DNA of 64,000 bases from Dictyobacter aurantiacus (GCF_003967515.1 NZ_BIFQ01000002.1:558001-622000), one strand, 5' to 3'. Numbered from the stretch's first letter, positions 41,979 to 51,199 are shown. Notes: a model not told the origin generated them from the letters alone. Numbers and translations are program-made.

Positions 41979-42085
41979 CCTTTTCTTTTTTCTTCTTCAT
42001 TTTCTTTTTGGGAACATTGAAAATGATATTCTTACAGGGTGAGAAGGTGTTCGGGCGTGCGCAAATATGCTATACTATTGTTACA

Positions 42086-42111
42086 TACTGATATTAAGTA
42101 AGTGATCAGTA
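42086..42111. promoter_or_regulatory. Candidate operator before the extradiol-type VOC gene
   Basis: TACTGAT (42086-42092) and ATCAGTA (42105-42111) are inverted, 12 nt apart, just after a TATACT (42071-42076). Such spacing suits a dimeric MarR/HxlR-type repressor; none is adjacent. Confidence 0.4.
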
Positions 42112-42152
42112 AAATAGCGACCAATCAGAGAGATAGGGAGCAGAGAGAACAT

Positions 42153-42977
42153 ATGGCTATAACCAATACACAGTCAGAGCAGCAGGATGCGCTGGTGGCC
42201 AGCTGGCCGTTGAGGCGCGTGGGATTGCGCGTGCAGAATATGCAGCGCAGCATCGATTATTATGGGCGCCTGGGCCTCTCCGTGGTGCGCGATGAGCGCG
42301 ACGCGGATGGCAATGGGAGCGTTGGATTGGGTGCGGCGGGCGGCAGCGAGGTGCTGCAGCTGCGCACGCTGGCCGGAGGCCGTCCGCGTCCGCGCCACAC
42401 CGCAGGGTTGTTCCACTTCGCCCTGCTGGTGCCCGACGAGCCGGAACTGGGTTCATTCTTGCGTCACGTTCTTGACCGCAACAACAATGTCCCGCTGGGT
42501 GGCGCCTCCGACCACCTGGTCAGTCAGGCCCTCTACCTGACCGATCCAGAGGGCAATGGCATCGAGGTGTATGTGGACCGGCCGCGTGAGCAGTGGCCCA
42601 TGCAAGACGGCAAGGTAGCGATGGATACGATACCACTGAATGCTCCCCACCTGCTGGAACAGGCCCATGAGTTCAAGGGCTTCTCCCAGGGTCTACGTCT
42701 GGGACACATGCACCTGAACGTCAGCGATCTTGACCAGACCTTTGCCTTTTACAGAGAACACTTTGGTATGGAGCGCATGATCGGCATCGAGCAGCAGGCC
42801 TACTTCCTCTCCTGGGACGGCTATCACCACCACCTGGGGACCAACCTGTGGGCCGGTCGCAACGTGCGGCCCGTCGAGCCAGACATGTACGGCATCGACT
42901 TCTATGAGATCCGGCGTCCCGATCTCCAACCCTCCACAATCCAGGACCCCAACGGCGTCACCATCATCATCCAATAA
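42153..42977 (+). CDS. Two-module VOC dioxygenase-like protein (CatE/MhqE type)
   Basis: 274 residues, two VOC modules: RRVGLRVQNMQRSIDYYGRLGLSVV (about 12-35) with TDPEGNGIEVYVDR closing the first, and LGHMHLNVSDLDQTFAFYREHF (about 172-193) with GYHHHLGTNLWAG and a C-terminal YEI strand. The His (GHMHL), His (HHHLG) and Glu positions suit Fe(II) in ring-cleaving catechol/hydroquinone dioxygenases of the B. subtilis CatE/MhqO group. Start 42153 has GGGAG upstream. Ring substrate not predictable. Confidence 0.88.
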   Translation: MAITNTQSEQQDALVASWPLRRVGLRVQNMQRSIDYYGRLGLSVVRDERDADGNGSVGLGAAGGSEVLQLRTLAGGRPRPRHTAGLFHFALLVPDEPELGSFLRHVLDRNNNVPLGGASDHLVSQALYLTDPEGNGIEVYVDRPREQWPMQDGKVAMDTIPLNAPHLLEQAHEFKGFSQGLRLGHMHLNVSDLDQTFAFYREHFGMERMIGIEQQAYFLSWDGYHHHLGTNLWAGRNVRPVEPDMYGIDFYEIRRPDLQPSTIQDPNGVTIIIQ

Positions 42978-42998
42978 CACATCAATAAAAAAGAGAAT

Positions 42999-43172
42999 CG
43001 TAGGATCGGGCCTTGCGCCCGATTTCCTCTCCACGTACGTCAACGCTCGAAAAAATCGATATTTATGCGAGCGTTGCGTGCGGTGAAGGGAAATCGGGCG
43101 CAAGGCCCGATCCTACGGCGACATATCGTGCGGTGAAGGGAAATCGGGCGCAAGGCCCGAACATACGGCCAA
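42999..43172. repeat. Family B copies forming a long hairpin plus a direct repeat
   Basis: The sequence around 43002-43029 is the exact inverted copy of that around 43089-43117, with imperfectly pairing sequence between, giving a hairpin of over 110 nt. The 33-bp right-hand unit (43078-43110) recurs at 43128-43160, offset 50. The stem TCGGGCGCAAGGCCCGA is another covarying version of the family B stem. Confidence 0.75.
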
Positions 43173-43362
43173 TACTTCTTATTTTGCCACGTTTATACAT
43201 ATATAACGTATTACAATTATGGTCTCCTGACAATTCCAGGTCAGGGTGAGCCCGGCAAATACGATTAGCAGGATGCAATATGCCACAGGAATGCGCGAAT
43301 CCGATGCTGATATGAATTATCATCTATATGTTATGAACTCATCAATCATGAAAGGGACATCT

Positions 43363-43938
43363 ATGCAGCACTCATATTACCAGAGCCATACGCGGCGTGA
43401 ACGCAGCAGGGCCTTTCCCTCTGGCTTCATTCTGGCTCTGATCGCGGGCCTGATCATTTTTGGTATCGGCTTCTGGACCAACTTTCAGAACAACGTTACC
43501 ACTACCACCTGGATTGGGCTGGTGTTCCTGGTTGCCTTTATCGGTACGCCTTTCCTGGCTGGCATGATCGGTACCCTGAGCACCAGCCGCATCGATACAG
43601 GGATGGCCGCCGGCGTCTGGAATGGTCTTTTTGTAGGCATATTTATGGGGGTGTATCAGTTTTTAGTGCTGGAAAACAATGTGCCAACGAAGGTCGCACC
43701 GGATATCATCAAGCAGGTGCAGGATTTTCTGGCGCAAGGAGGCATTCAGATCTCGGTGCAGACGCTGCAGGTTGGCAATAGCGCCCCCACCAGCTATGTG
43801 GGTATCGTGCTGGTTGACCTGGTGCTGCTGGTGCTCTGGCTCGGCCTGGGCGCGCTATTGGGGCTGCTCGGAGCTCTGATCGGCAAGATCTTCGCGCCAC
43901 GCCAACAAAAGAACATCCCACCCTTCCGCTACTCGTAG
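43363..43938 (+). CDS. Small polytopic membrane protein (DUF5518-like), unknown function
   Basis: 191 residues with about four helices: FILALIAGLIIFGIGFW, WIGLVFLVAFIGTPFLAGMIG, MAAGVWNGLFVGIFMGVYQF and VGIVLVDLVLLVLWLGLGALLGLLG. The Gly-rich, TM-dominated pattern is common in small proteins of unknown role; similarity to DUF5518 is a guess. Start 43363 has AAAGGGAC upstream; in-frame Met codons exist at 43312, 43333 and 43348. Confidence 0.6.
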   Translation: MQHSYYQSHTRRERSRAFPSGFILALIAGLIIFGIGFWTNFQNNVTTTTWIGLVFLVAFIGTPFLAGMIGTLSTSRIDTGMAAGVWNGLFVGIFMGVYQFLVLENNVPTKVAPDIIKQVQDFLAQGGIQISVQTLQVGNSAPTSYVGIVLVDLVLLVLWLGLGALLGLLGALIGKIFAPRQQKNIPPFRYS

Positions 43939-43978
43939 GTGTCGGGCTTGCCCCAACTTTTCGAGCTTGCCCCGACTT
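43937..43978 (-). repeat. Family B repeat, reverse copy
   Basis: GTAGGTGTCGGGCTTGCCCC then CGAGCTTGCCCCGAC: the CACCTAC end and GGGGCAAG stem read on the minus strand. It overlaps the end of the small membrane-protein gene. Confidence 0.55.
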
Positions 43979-43985
43979 TGATCGA

Positions 43986-44017
43986 GGACGCCTCATCGGT
44001 GATGAGGCGTCCCTTTT
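43986..44017 (+). terminator. Rho-independent terminator
   Basis: Perfect 12-bp stem 43986-43997 / 44001-44012, loop GGT, then CTTTTT. Placed between the convergent membrane-protein gene and ilvD. Confidence 0.85.
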
Positions 44018-44025
44018 TCATTGCT

Positions 44026-45705
44026 TTAGATTTCGGGGACGTTAAGGACGGCGCCCGTGTTAGCGGATGTAACGAGGGAAGCATAGCGGCGCAGCCAGGA
44101 GCTCTTAACGCGTCCTTTGACATGGGTCACCTCGCTCAGGCGCTGCTCAATCTGCTCGGGCGTGAGCTGTACCTCCAGGCGGCGCTCGACGAGATCGATA
44201 TGGATCATATCACCATCAACCAGAGCGGCGATGGGACCGTTGGCGGCCGCCTCGGGCGAGACGTGTCCGATACAGGCGCCACGCGTACCGCCGGAGAAGC
44301 GGCCATCGGTGATCAGGGCCACCGTTTCGCCCAGACCCATGCCCATGATATTGGCGGTCGGCGCCAGCATCTCCTGCATGCCGGGTCCACCACGCGGTCC
44401 CTCGTAGCGAATGACGACGACATCACCCTCTTTAACCTGCTTATTAAGGATGCCGGCGCTGGCCTCTTCCTGCGAGTTATAGATACGGGCGGGACCTGTA
44501 TGCTTCATCATGGCGGGAGCGACGGCCGCCACCTTGACCACGGCCCCCTCGGGAGCCAGGTTGCCGAAGAGGATGGCCAGGCCACCCTGCTCGCTATAGG
44601 CCTCCTCAATGGGATGGATAACCTCTTTATCCAGCACCTCGGCCTCGGCGATATTCTCACCCAGCGTGCGCAGTGTCACGGTCGGACGCTCCAGGTTGAG
44701 CAGACCCTCCTTGCGCGACAACTCTTTGAGGATGGCGCTGATGCCGCCGGCGCGGTCCACGTCCTCCATATGCCACTGACCGGCCGGGCTGACCTTACAC
44801 AGGTGGGGAGTGCGAGCCGCCACCTGGTTGATGCGCTCCAGCGAGTAATCGATGCCCCCCTCACGGGCCAGGGCCAGCGTATGCAGCACCGTATTGGTCG
44901 AACCGCCCATCGCCATATCCAGCGCGAAGGCATTATCGATGCTATCCACATTCACGATCTGCCGGGGCGTCACATTGGCCTTGACCAGATTCAGAATCTG
45001 CCGACCCGCCGCGCGCGCCAGTTCACGCCGCTCCTCCGAAGTCGCCAGCTTCGAGCCGTTGCCCGGCAGAGCCAGTCCCAGCGCCTCCATCAGACAGTTC
45101 ATAGAGTTGGCGGTAAACATACCCGAGCACGAACCACACGAAGGACAGCTCAACTGTTCCAGCTCCAGCAGCTGGGCGTCATTGATCTTGCCCGCCTGGT
45201 AGGCGCCGACGCCCTCAAAAATAGTGATCAGGTCAGAGCTACGGCCATCGGGCAGCTTGCCGGCCGCCATCGGGCCGCCGCTGACAAAAATAGTCGGGAT
45301 ATCCAGGCGCATAGCACCCATCAGCATACCCGGCACGATCTTATCGCAGTTAGGGATACACACCATGCCATCAAAACGATGGGCCTCAATCACGGTCTCG
45401 ACGCAGTCAGCAATCAGTTCACGGCTGGGAAGGGAATACTTCATGCCGATATGGCCCATCGCGATACCATCATCGACGCCGATCGTATTAAACTCGAACG
45501 GCACCCCGCCAGCCTCACGAATGGCCTCCTTCACCAGCTTGCCAAACGCCTGCAGATGCACGTGGCCGGGAACAACATCGATGTAGGAATTGCACACAGC
45601 GATAAAGGGCTTTTTGAAATCATCTTCACCTACGACACCGGTCGCACGCAGCAGGCCCCGGTGAGGAGCGCGCTCGAAGCCGAGCTTAATCTGATCTGAA
45701 CGCAT
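44026..45705 (-). CDS. ilvD: Dihydroxy-acid dehydratase
   Basis: 559 residues, the family length. It dehydrates 2,3-dihydroxy-isovalerate and 2,3-dihydroxy-3-methylvalerate to the 2-oxo acids in valine, leucine and isoleucine synthesis. Iron-sulfur Cys are in PNCDKIVPGM and CPSCGSCSGMFTANSM; also VGEDDFKKPFIAVCNSY, GGSTNTVLH, GRFSGGTRG and GHVSPEA. AAGGAGG is 5 nt before the ATG. Alone, not beside ilvB/C. A 586-codon open frame on the other strand is a shadow. Confidence 0.97.
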   Translation of the reverse strand: MRSDQIKLGFERAPHRGLLRATGVVGEDDFKKPFIAVCNSYIDVVPGHVHLQAFGKLVKEAIREAGGVPFEFNTIGVDDGIAMGHIGMKYSLPSRELIADCVETVIEAHRFDGMVCIPNCDKIVPGMLMGAMRLDIPTIFVSGGPMAAGKLPDGRSSDLITIFEGVGAYQAGKINDAQLLELEQLSCPSCGSCSGMFTANSMNCLMEALGLALPGNGSKLATSEERRELARAAGRQILNLVKANVTPRQIVNVDSIDNAFALDMAMGGSTNTVLHTLALAREGGIDYSLERINQVAARTPHLCKVSPAGQWHMEDVDRAGGISAILKELSRKEGLLNLERPTVTLRTLGENIAEAEVLDKEVIHPIEEAYSEQGGLAILFGNLAPEGAVVKVAAVAPAMMKHTGPARIYNSQEEASAGILNKQVKEGDVVVIRYEGPRGGPGMQEMLAPTANIMGMGLGETVALITDGRFSGGTRGACIGHVSPEAAANGPIAALVDGDMIHIDLVERRLEVQLTPEQIEQRLSEVTHVKGRVKSSWLRRYASLVTSANTGAVLNVPEI

Positions 45706-46139
45706 TGCGCCTCCTTAAGGCAGGTAGGAGTTCGTTCCCACCTCGCATTGTTGCATTGAAAGCTTTTTTATTAAGCAATCGTGAACGTGACAGGTCTCCC
45801 CTATGGGCGTCAGCATTGAGGTGAGGGAAATCGGCGCCATCCACGCTGAGGGCCTGCGTCTTACTTTCTGGTTATAGGAGCATAGTATTCCCAATAAGAT
45901 ACCAGTAGGCGTCAAGTATAGCACAGTTCCCCGCCCGGCTCACCACTTCCCCTCTCGAAAGCCAGAAATACGTTTATTTAAACTATACGAAGATGTATCA
46001 TTTTACCGTATTAGCTCACATGAACCAACCTTGCGGAGCAATATTTGTCACAATCACTGCAACGGCATATAATGGGTGAGGCAATGAGGTGCAAAGATGA
46101 AGCAAAAAGCTTCATTTTTTATAATATTGTGAGGGTAAA
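45706..46139. other. ilvD leader and divergent promoter region
   Basis: A small hairpin (about 45719-45745, AGGTAGGA/TCCCACCT) lies just before the ilvD SD on the minus strand. It is not a T-box: the conserved core is missing. No repeat-family copy occurs here. The promoter of the GNAT gene at 46140 must be within the AT-rich part (45960-46139) but is not clear. Confidence 0.35.
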
Positions 46140-46646
46140 ATGATTATTTTAGAGACGGAACATTTGCAGTTCCGGCCCCTGACGCTGGACGACCTGGACG
46201 ATATGACCGCGCTTTATACCGATCCCGAGGTTACACGCTTCCTGGGTGGTCCGCGCAGCCGGGACGAGGTGCAGCGGGTACTCAAAGGGTATATCCGCGA
46301 ATACCAGATCTACGGCCACTCGTTTTTCGCCACCATCCGTAAAAGCGATCAGAGCTTTATCGGACATTGCGGCCTGCTGAAGCAGGAAGTCCAGGGACAG
46401 GAAGAGATCGAACTGGCCTATGTGCTGGCGCGCCCTTTCTGGCAAAACAACCTGGCCATGGAGGGGACCGAGGCCCTGAAAAATTACGGCTTCCAGAAGC
46501 TGGGTTTCCAGCGTATTATTTCATTGATTCCACCCGATAACACCGTTTCGATCCATATCGCGGAAAAGATCGGCATGAGCTATGAGCGCGATGTCGATCA
46601 GTGGGGCCAGCACTTCCGCCTCTACGCGATCAATCAGGATCACTGA
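46140..46646 (+). CDS. GNAT acetyltransferase (RimJ/RimL-like)
   Basis: 168 residues. Pattern of the RimJ/RimL group: LETEHLQFRPLTLDDLDDMTALYTDPEVTRFLGG, SFIGHCGLLKQEV, IELAYVLARPFWQNNLAMEGTEALKNYGF (acetyl-CoA pyrophosphate loop region) and LIPPDNTVSIHIAEKIGM. Acetylates an amine of a protein or small molecule. GAGGGT SD before the ATG. Ends at a strong bidirectional terminator. Confidence 0.92.
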   Translation: MIILETEHLQFRPLTLDDLDDMTALYTDPEVTRFLGGPRSRDEVQRVLKGYIREYQIYGHSFFATIRKSDQSFIGHCGLLKQEVQGQEEIELAYVLARPFWQNNLAMEGTEALKNYGFQKLGFQRIISLIPPDNTVSIHIAEKIGMSYERDVDQWGQHFRLYAINQDH

Positions 46647-46654
46647 TAGATTCC

Positions 46655-46722
46655 AGTGGAGACAGAAAAGATGTAGCGGGGAAGGGCGCATCCCTCCCCG
46701 CTACATCTTTTCTGTCTCCACT
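46655..46722. terminator. Bidirectional hairpin terminator between convergent genes
   Basis: 28-bp perfect outer stem (46655-46682 / 46695-46722) with an inner GGG/CCC. It contains GACAGAAAAGAT/ATCTTTTCTGTC, giving T-rich tracts on both strands, and overlaps the last bases of the MFS gene. Its stem differs in sequence from family A, but the scale is similar. Confidence 0.85.
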
Positions 46723-48229
46723 ATAATTTGACATCGTTGTTTTCGGCTTCGAGACAGGCTGTCGTGGATTCGCCGAACGGCCGCTCGGTCATGACAGGCT
46801 CCTCCTCCTGATCGGCATTGGCGGGACGCTGCTCGCGGATGACAAAGAGGGCGATCAGGAGTCCACAGACGACACAGGCGAAGCAGGTCCAGATCGCGAC
46901 GTGGAAGCCGTCCGCCAGAGCCGAGGCGCCATCAACGCCCTGGGACTGCAGGGCGGCGGTCTGCGCGGTCGCGAGCGAAGTAACGATGGCCAGCACCACA
47001 CTTGAACCCACCTGCTGGCTGGTATTGAGCAGGCCGGAGGCCAGGCCCTGCTCCTCGTTGCGCACCCCGGTCGTGGCCGCGATCGTAATGGCCGGAAACA
47101 CAAAACCCATGCCCAGTCCCACCACCAGCATTCCCGGCAGAAGCGCGCCCTGATAGCTCGCCGTCGCCGAGATCAACAGGAACAGCAGTTGCCCACAGCC
47201 AACCACAATAATGCTGGCGACCAGCAGCAGCTTGAGGCTGAGATGCGAGAACATACGCGAAGCGATGTTGGAGAGGATCAGCAGCACAGCAGCCATCGGC
47301 AAAAAGGCCATCCCGGTCTGGATGGCTGAATAGTGCAGCACCTGCTGCATAAAGAGGGTCAGAATAAAGATGATCGCCCCAAAGGTGCCGGGCAGCAACA
47401 GGCTGACCAGGTTACCGCCGGCCAGTACAGGCAGGCGAAATATATTCAGGCGTACCAGCGGATCCTGAGCCCGTAGCTCGATCCAGATAAAGGCCAGCAG
47501 CAGAACCACCGCCAGAGCCAGCAAACCCCAGGTGTGCCACGAGAGCCAGCCCAGGTCATTGCCGCGCGCCAGCGTATAGACAAGTATCACGATAGCCACC
47601 GTGATCATCAGCGCGCCCAGAATATCCAGTTTCGGCCGCCGCTCCGGCAGCGGGCTTGTAGGGATAAAAAAAGGCGTCAGCACGCAGGCCAGGATGCCGA
47701 CCGGCACATTGACAAACATCACCCAGCGCCAGCCAGGGCCAGCCGTCAGTAGACCGCCCAGGATGGCACCGACGGCAAAGCCGGTTGAGGCCACCGCGCC
47801 CATCACGCCCAGCGCCTTGTTGCGCTCCGGCCCCTCCGCGAAGATCGACGTGACCAGGGAGAGCGATGTCGGCGCCACCACCGACGCGCCCAGTCCCTGA
47901 ACCGCGCGGGCAACAATCAACCAGGACTCCGATTGAGCCAGACCGCCGAACAGGGAAGCAAGAGAGAACACAACCAGGCCCGCCAGGAAAATGCGCCGCC
48001 GCCCAAAGAGATCAGAGGCGCGGCCACCCAGTAAGAGAAAACCACCAAAGGTCAGAGAATAGGCACTCACCACCCACTGCAGATTCTGCGTCGACATCGC
48101 CAGGTCTTTTTGCATCGAAGGCAACGCCACATTTACAATCGAAAAATCTAATACCACCATAAATTGCGCCATACATAACAGCGCCAGCACAAAACCACGA
48201 TGAGCCATCTTTTGTCCAGGAGCAACCAT
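46721..48229 (-). CDS. MFS drug exporter, DHA2 (14-helix EmrB/QacA) family
   Basis: 502 residues. Motif A in loop 2-3 is GGRASDLFGRRRIFLAG, motif D1 LDFSIVNVALPSMQKDL in helix 1, motif C GFAVGAILGGLLTAGPGWRW in helix 5. The length and a hydrophilic tail fit 14 helices. Exports drugs or metabolites with protons. GAGGG lies 5 nt before the ATG at 48229. Divergent from a 68-residue protein; no regulator adjoins. Confidence 0.93.
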   Translation of the reverse strand: MVAPGQKMAHRGFVLALLCMAQFMVVLDFSIVNVALPSMQKDLAMSTQNLQWVVSAYSLTFGGFLLLGGRASDLFGRRRIFLAGLVVFSLASLFGGLAQSESWLIVARAVQGLGASVVAPTSLSLVTSIFAEGPERNKALGVMGAVASTGFAVGAILGGLLTAGPGWRWVMFVNVPVGILACVLTPFFIPTSPLPERRPKLDILGALMITVAIVILVYTLARGNDLGWLSWHTWGLLALAVVLLLAFIWIELRAQDPLVRLNIFRLPVLAGGNLVSLLLPGTFGAIIFILTLFMQQVLHYSAIQTGMAFLPMAAVLLILSNIASRMFSHLSLKLLLVASIIVVGCGQLLFLLISATASYQGALLPGMLVVGLGMGFVFPAITIAATTGVRNEEQGLASGLLNTSQQVGSSVVLAIVTSLATAQTAALQSQGVDGASALADGFHVAIWTCFACVVCGLLIALFVIREQRPANADQEEEPVMTERPFGESTTACLEAENNDVKL

Positions 48230-48384
48230 CAATCCCTCAATCTATTTTAGACATCTATAGCATACAGATTTTTATTATAGGCATATAAAGTCAAAAATTG
48301 GTACTAAAAAGTGTCACGTTTTGGGACCAAAAACAGACTATATATAATGAGAAGGTTTTTATTTATAGCACGAGGACGAAAGAT

Positions 48385-48591
48385 ATGCTCACAACAAAAA
48401 ATACCACCACAAATGATAGCCTGCGTGCAACTGAAAAGGAGCGGAGCCAGCAGCTGGATCACGCGCAGGCTCAACAGCTACTACCACAGGGACTGTTGCC
48501 ACTCGAAGATGAGCAGATTAGCAGACTCCTGGCCCTCGTAGCGGTCGAAAACCACAAGATCCTTCGCCTCTCCCTGCTCGAAAGTGTTTAG
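48385..48591 (+). CDS. Small hydrophilic protein of unknown function
   Basis: 68 residues, Leu/Gln rich and probably helical (KERSQQLDHAQAQQLLPQG, then EDEQISRLLALVAVENHKI). GAGG lies 9 nt before the ATG at 48385. Divergent from the MFS exporter; a loose inverted pair TTGGTAC..GGACCAA lies near 48298-48330. Not recognised, moderate doubt. Confidence 0.5.
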   Translation: MLTTKNTTTNDSLRATEKERSQQLDHAQAQQLLPQGLLPLEDEQISRLLALVAVENHKILRLSLLESV

Positions 48592-48609
48592 CCGCCAGGC
48601 TGGCTTTAT

Positions 48610-48765
48610 AAGTTGGTGCCGTAGGCGTGCTTGAGCGCCCCCGCACGGGCGTCCGCTGACGCGGCCGCACTCGTTAATTTTATAGTAGTGCATGGAGTGC
48701 GCAGCTGCGCACTCCATGCACTACTATAAAATTAACTCTGAGCACCGAAGGTGCGAAGAGAGAGG
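48610..48765 (+). repeat. Family A repeat, copy 6 (loopless palindrome)
   Basis: Has GAGCGCCCCCGCACGGGCGTCC in key part, GCGGCCGCACTCG, then a 64-bp perfect palindrome 48673-48736 (centre 48704/48705) and GAGCACCGAAGGTGCGAAGAG in part. The stem (TTAATTTTATAGTAGTGC) is unique; the tip GAGTGCGC/GCGCACTC resembles other copies. Confidence 0.85.
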
Positions 48766-48907
48766 AAATTCAGGCCATTGGCTGAGGTTACCATTAACAA
48801 TTTTCTTTTATGCAGTCATAATAAAAGGGGCGTAGATACAAAAGCGAGAAATGTATCTGCGCCCCTGCCTTTGAAGCGGAAGCCATCTATGCAACCCGGT
48901 AATCATA

Positions 48908-50236
48908 CTACATCGTGCGCTTACTCAGGGTGGATAGAAACTCGTGGTTGCTCTGGGTTTTGGCCAGTTGCTGAATAAAGGCCTCCATCGCATCCTGTCC
49001 TTGCTGATCAGACAGCTGGGCAAACATGCGACGCATAGTGACGACAGCCTGGTAGGTTGGCTGATCGTAGAGTAGTTCCTCACGGCGAGTACCCGAGAGC
49101 GCGATATCGATGGCCGGGAAGAGGCGGCGCTCGGCCAGCTTGCGGCTCAAGACCAGCTCCATGTTTCCGGTTCCCTTGAGTTCCTCGTAGATCACATCGT
49201 CCATGCGGCTGCCGGTCTCGATCAAAGCTGTGGCGATAACCGTCAGGCTACCACCCTCTTCCAGCTTGCGGGCGGCGCCAAAGAAGCGCTTGGGCATAAT
49301 CATGGCGCTGGGATCCAGACCGCCGGACAGGCTGCGGCCGCTCGACTCAACCGTCAGGTTGTAGGCACGCGAGAGGCGGGTCAGGCTATCGAGCAGGACC
49401 ACCACATCTTTGCCCTCCTCAACCAGGCGCTTGGCACGTTCCAGCACCATCTCGGCCAGGTGCGTATGCACATAAGCGGGCTCATCAAATGTCGAGCTGA
49501 TCACTTCGCCATTGACCAGCCGCTGCATGTCGGTCACCTCTTCCGGCCGCTCGCCAATCAGTGTAATCAACAGGTGCACGTTGGGATAGTTGGTGGAGAT
49601 AGCGTTGGCGATCGCCATCAACAGCATCGTCTTACCAGCCTTAGGAGGAGCCACGACCAGGCCGCGCTGACCGCGTCCCATGGGAGAAACCAGATTGATC
49701 AAACGACCCGATAGATTGGAGGCGTTGCTTTCCAGATCGAACATCTGCTGTGGGAAGACCGGGGTCAGGGCATCAAAGCGTGGGCGTAGTCCCACCGCAT
49801 CAGCGGGTCGACCATTGACCTGCTCCACGCGGAGCAAACCACCATACTGCTCACGGTCCTTCGGCGGGCGCACCTGTCCCGAAACATGGTCGCCCTGCCG
49901 CAAATTAAAGCGACGAATCTGAGAATGCGACACATAGATATCCTTTGGACCTGGTAGATAGCGATCCGGGCGCAGAAAGCCATAGCCATCCTCAACGATA
50001 TCCAGCACGCCCTCACCTGGCACGGCCAGTTCCTGATCCGTGAGGGCCGTCGCCGGATGGCGCATCTCGATTGGTGGCTGTCGGTTCAACGTACGATCGA
50101 ACGATTCAGTATTCGAATGTACAAATGAGTGCAGCGACTGCTGACGATCATCGGGATCGGGCATCGCATGCGTATTCATAACAGAGCGGGTGTTTTTCAT
50201 AGAGTTGAGGGCACGATCTCCATTAATGGATCGCAC
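48908..50236 (-). CDS. rho: Transcription termination factor Rho
   Basis: 442 residues. Hexameric RNA-dependent ATPase that ends transcription. An N-terminal extension of about 70 residues precedes the OB-fold RNA site (GEGVLDIVEDGYGFLRP, then DIYVSHSQIRRFNLRQGD). Walker A VAPPKAGKTMLL, Walker B VVVLLDSLTRLSRAYN, R-loop FFGAARKLEEGGSLTVIAT, and secondary RNA-site residues are present. GTG start with AAAGGAG about 5 nt upstream. Confidence 0.97.
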   Translation of the reverse strand: MRSINGDRALNSMKNTRSVMNTHAMPDPDDRQQSLHSFVHSNTESFDRTLNRQPPIEMRHPATALTDQELAVPGEGVLDIVEDGYGFLRPDRYLPGPKDIYVSHSQIRRFNLRQGDHVSGQVRPPKDREQYGGLLRVEQVNGRPADAVGLRPRFDALTPVFPQQMFDLESNASNLSGRLINLVSPMGRGQRGLVVAPPKAGKTMLLMAIANAISTNYPNVHLLITLIGERPEEVTDMQRLVNGEVISSTFDEPAYVHTHLAEMVLERAKRLVEEGKDVVVLLDSLTRLSRAYNLTVESSGRSLSGGLDPSAMIMPKRFFGAARKLEEGGSLTVIATALIETGSRMDDVIYEELKGTGNMELVLSRKLAERRLFPAIDIALSGTRREELLYDQPTYQAVVTMRRMFAQLSDQQGQDAMEAFIQQLAKTQSNHEFLSTLSKRTM

Positions 50237-50491
50237 CTTTCTCCTTTCGCTGACATGTATCTCTTATAGAAGAAAAGCAGGGAGTAAAATGGGTAAGGTA
50301 AATAGCGTCTCTTTTCCAGTGTGATAGGTAGCGTCATTCCTTTCCTACACGCTCAGGGTATGGGATGAAGTGACAGACATAGTGGGGACGAAACGGATAT
50401 CGCATATCCATTGGGCCAACTGAACTTGTCTAGAATAGTGGATAGGTTGGGAAGAATTCGGATTTCACTATTATAAACAAGGGGGGTAGAC

Positions 50492-50674
50492 ATGATATTC
50501 CCACTTTGTACTGCAACATTTTGTTTCCAGGCAGGGCGCCCATTGTTACTTCATATCACCATTGATCGTCACAATAATCTTCTAGCAATAGGAAATTTCA
50601 GATCTAGCGATCTGTATCATATGAAAGGAAAGATAGATGAACGAACAGAGCTATACAGCGGAAAAATTGCATGA
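50492..50674 (+). CDS. Possible short upstream reading frame
   Basis: 60 codons from an ATG with AAGGGGGG 6 nt upstream. The product (MIFPLCTATFCFQAGRPLLL...) matches nothing I recognise and overlaps the start of the next gene by 38 bp in another frame. It may be a regulatory upstream frame or chance. Otherwise 50237-50636 holds only the divergent promoters of rho and the next gene; no hairpin or repeat is seen. Confidence 0.25.
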   Translation: MIFPLCTATFCFQAGRPLLLHITIDRHNNLLAIGNFRSSDLYHMKGKIDERTELYSGKIA

Positions 50675-51086
50675 GACCGCCCGCGAGAATGCCGTTGCCT
50701 TCGCGCTGCTATCGCTAGCCTATCTCAAGAAGCAGGGGCAGGCGCCCGAGGATTTCGTGACCATGGCGGGTAATCGCCTGGCGCAGAGCTGGCAGGCGCT
50801 CGGAAATGGCGGGGCCCGCGAATTCGCCCAGGCCATCGCCCTGAATATCACCTCCCTTGGCGGCAAACTGCAGGCACTCGAAGGGGACGAGCAGCGGGCC
50901 AAAGCCATCTTCCACGACTGGGTCTCGCATGAACAGGCCAGCACCTTTGGCCTCTCCGAGGAAGAGAAAGATGCCTGGTGGAGCGTATTCGAACCCATCG
51001 CCACCTCGATGAACTACCACTACAGCTGGCAACGCGACGGCGACACCATCCAGGTCTACCTCACGCGCACCGCCCAGACATCATAA
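50637..51086 (+). CDS. Conserved-looking cytosolic protein of unknown function
   Basis: 149 residues, mainly helical with a short beta C-terminus (YHYSWQRDGDTIQVYLTRT). Start AAAGGA 6 nt before the ATG. Gly/Ala/Leu helices NAVAFALLSLAYLKKQGQAPEDF and GGAREFAQAIALNITSLGGKL suggest an all-alpha ligand-binding fold, possibly related to L-2-amino-thiazoline-4-carboxylate-hydrolase-like small proteins; that is only an impression. Followed by a strong terminator. Confidence 0.65.
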   Translation: MNEQSYTAEKLHETARENAVAFALLSLAYLKKQGQAPEDFVTMAGNRLAQSWQALGNGGAREFAQAIALNITSLGGKLQALEGDEQRAKAIFHDWVSHEQASTFGLSEEEKDAWWSVFEPIATSMNYHYSWQRDGDTIQVYLTRTAQTS

Positions 51087-51109
51087 ATTCGGCCCTCGCG
51101 CCCAATACA

Positions 51110-51166
51110 TACATGAAAAAAGCAATAAGACCATCGCTCTGATGGTCTTATTGCTTTTTTCATGTA
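51110..51166. terminator. Bidirectional terminator
   Basis: Perfect 26-bp stem 51110-51135 / 51141-51166, loop GCTCT, with A6 and T6 tracts inside the stem so that it works on both strands. It lies 24 bp after the preceding gene. Confidence 0.85.
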
Positions 51167-51199
51167 CACCCCTCCTCTTCCTGCCCAGGCCATTTAAAA

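Noticed and set aside
43939..45699. 586-codon open frame on the plus strand
   Set aside because: Antisense of ilvD; open only because of codon bias, and it would run through a terminator and a family B repeat.
45706..45760. T-box or attenuator for ilvD
   Set aside because: GAGGTGGGAACGAACTC superficially resembles the T-box core but the conserved GGTGG-ACC pattern is broken and no terminator follows.
46655..46722. Counting the GNAT/MFS terminator as a family A copy
   Set aside because: It has a long perfect stem but neither the GGGCGTCC/GCGGCCGC flank nor the GAGCACC end; it acts as an ordinary bidirectional terminator.
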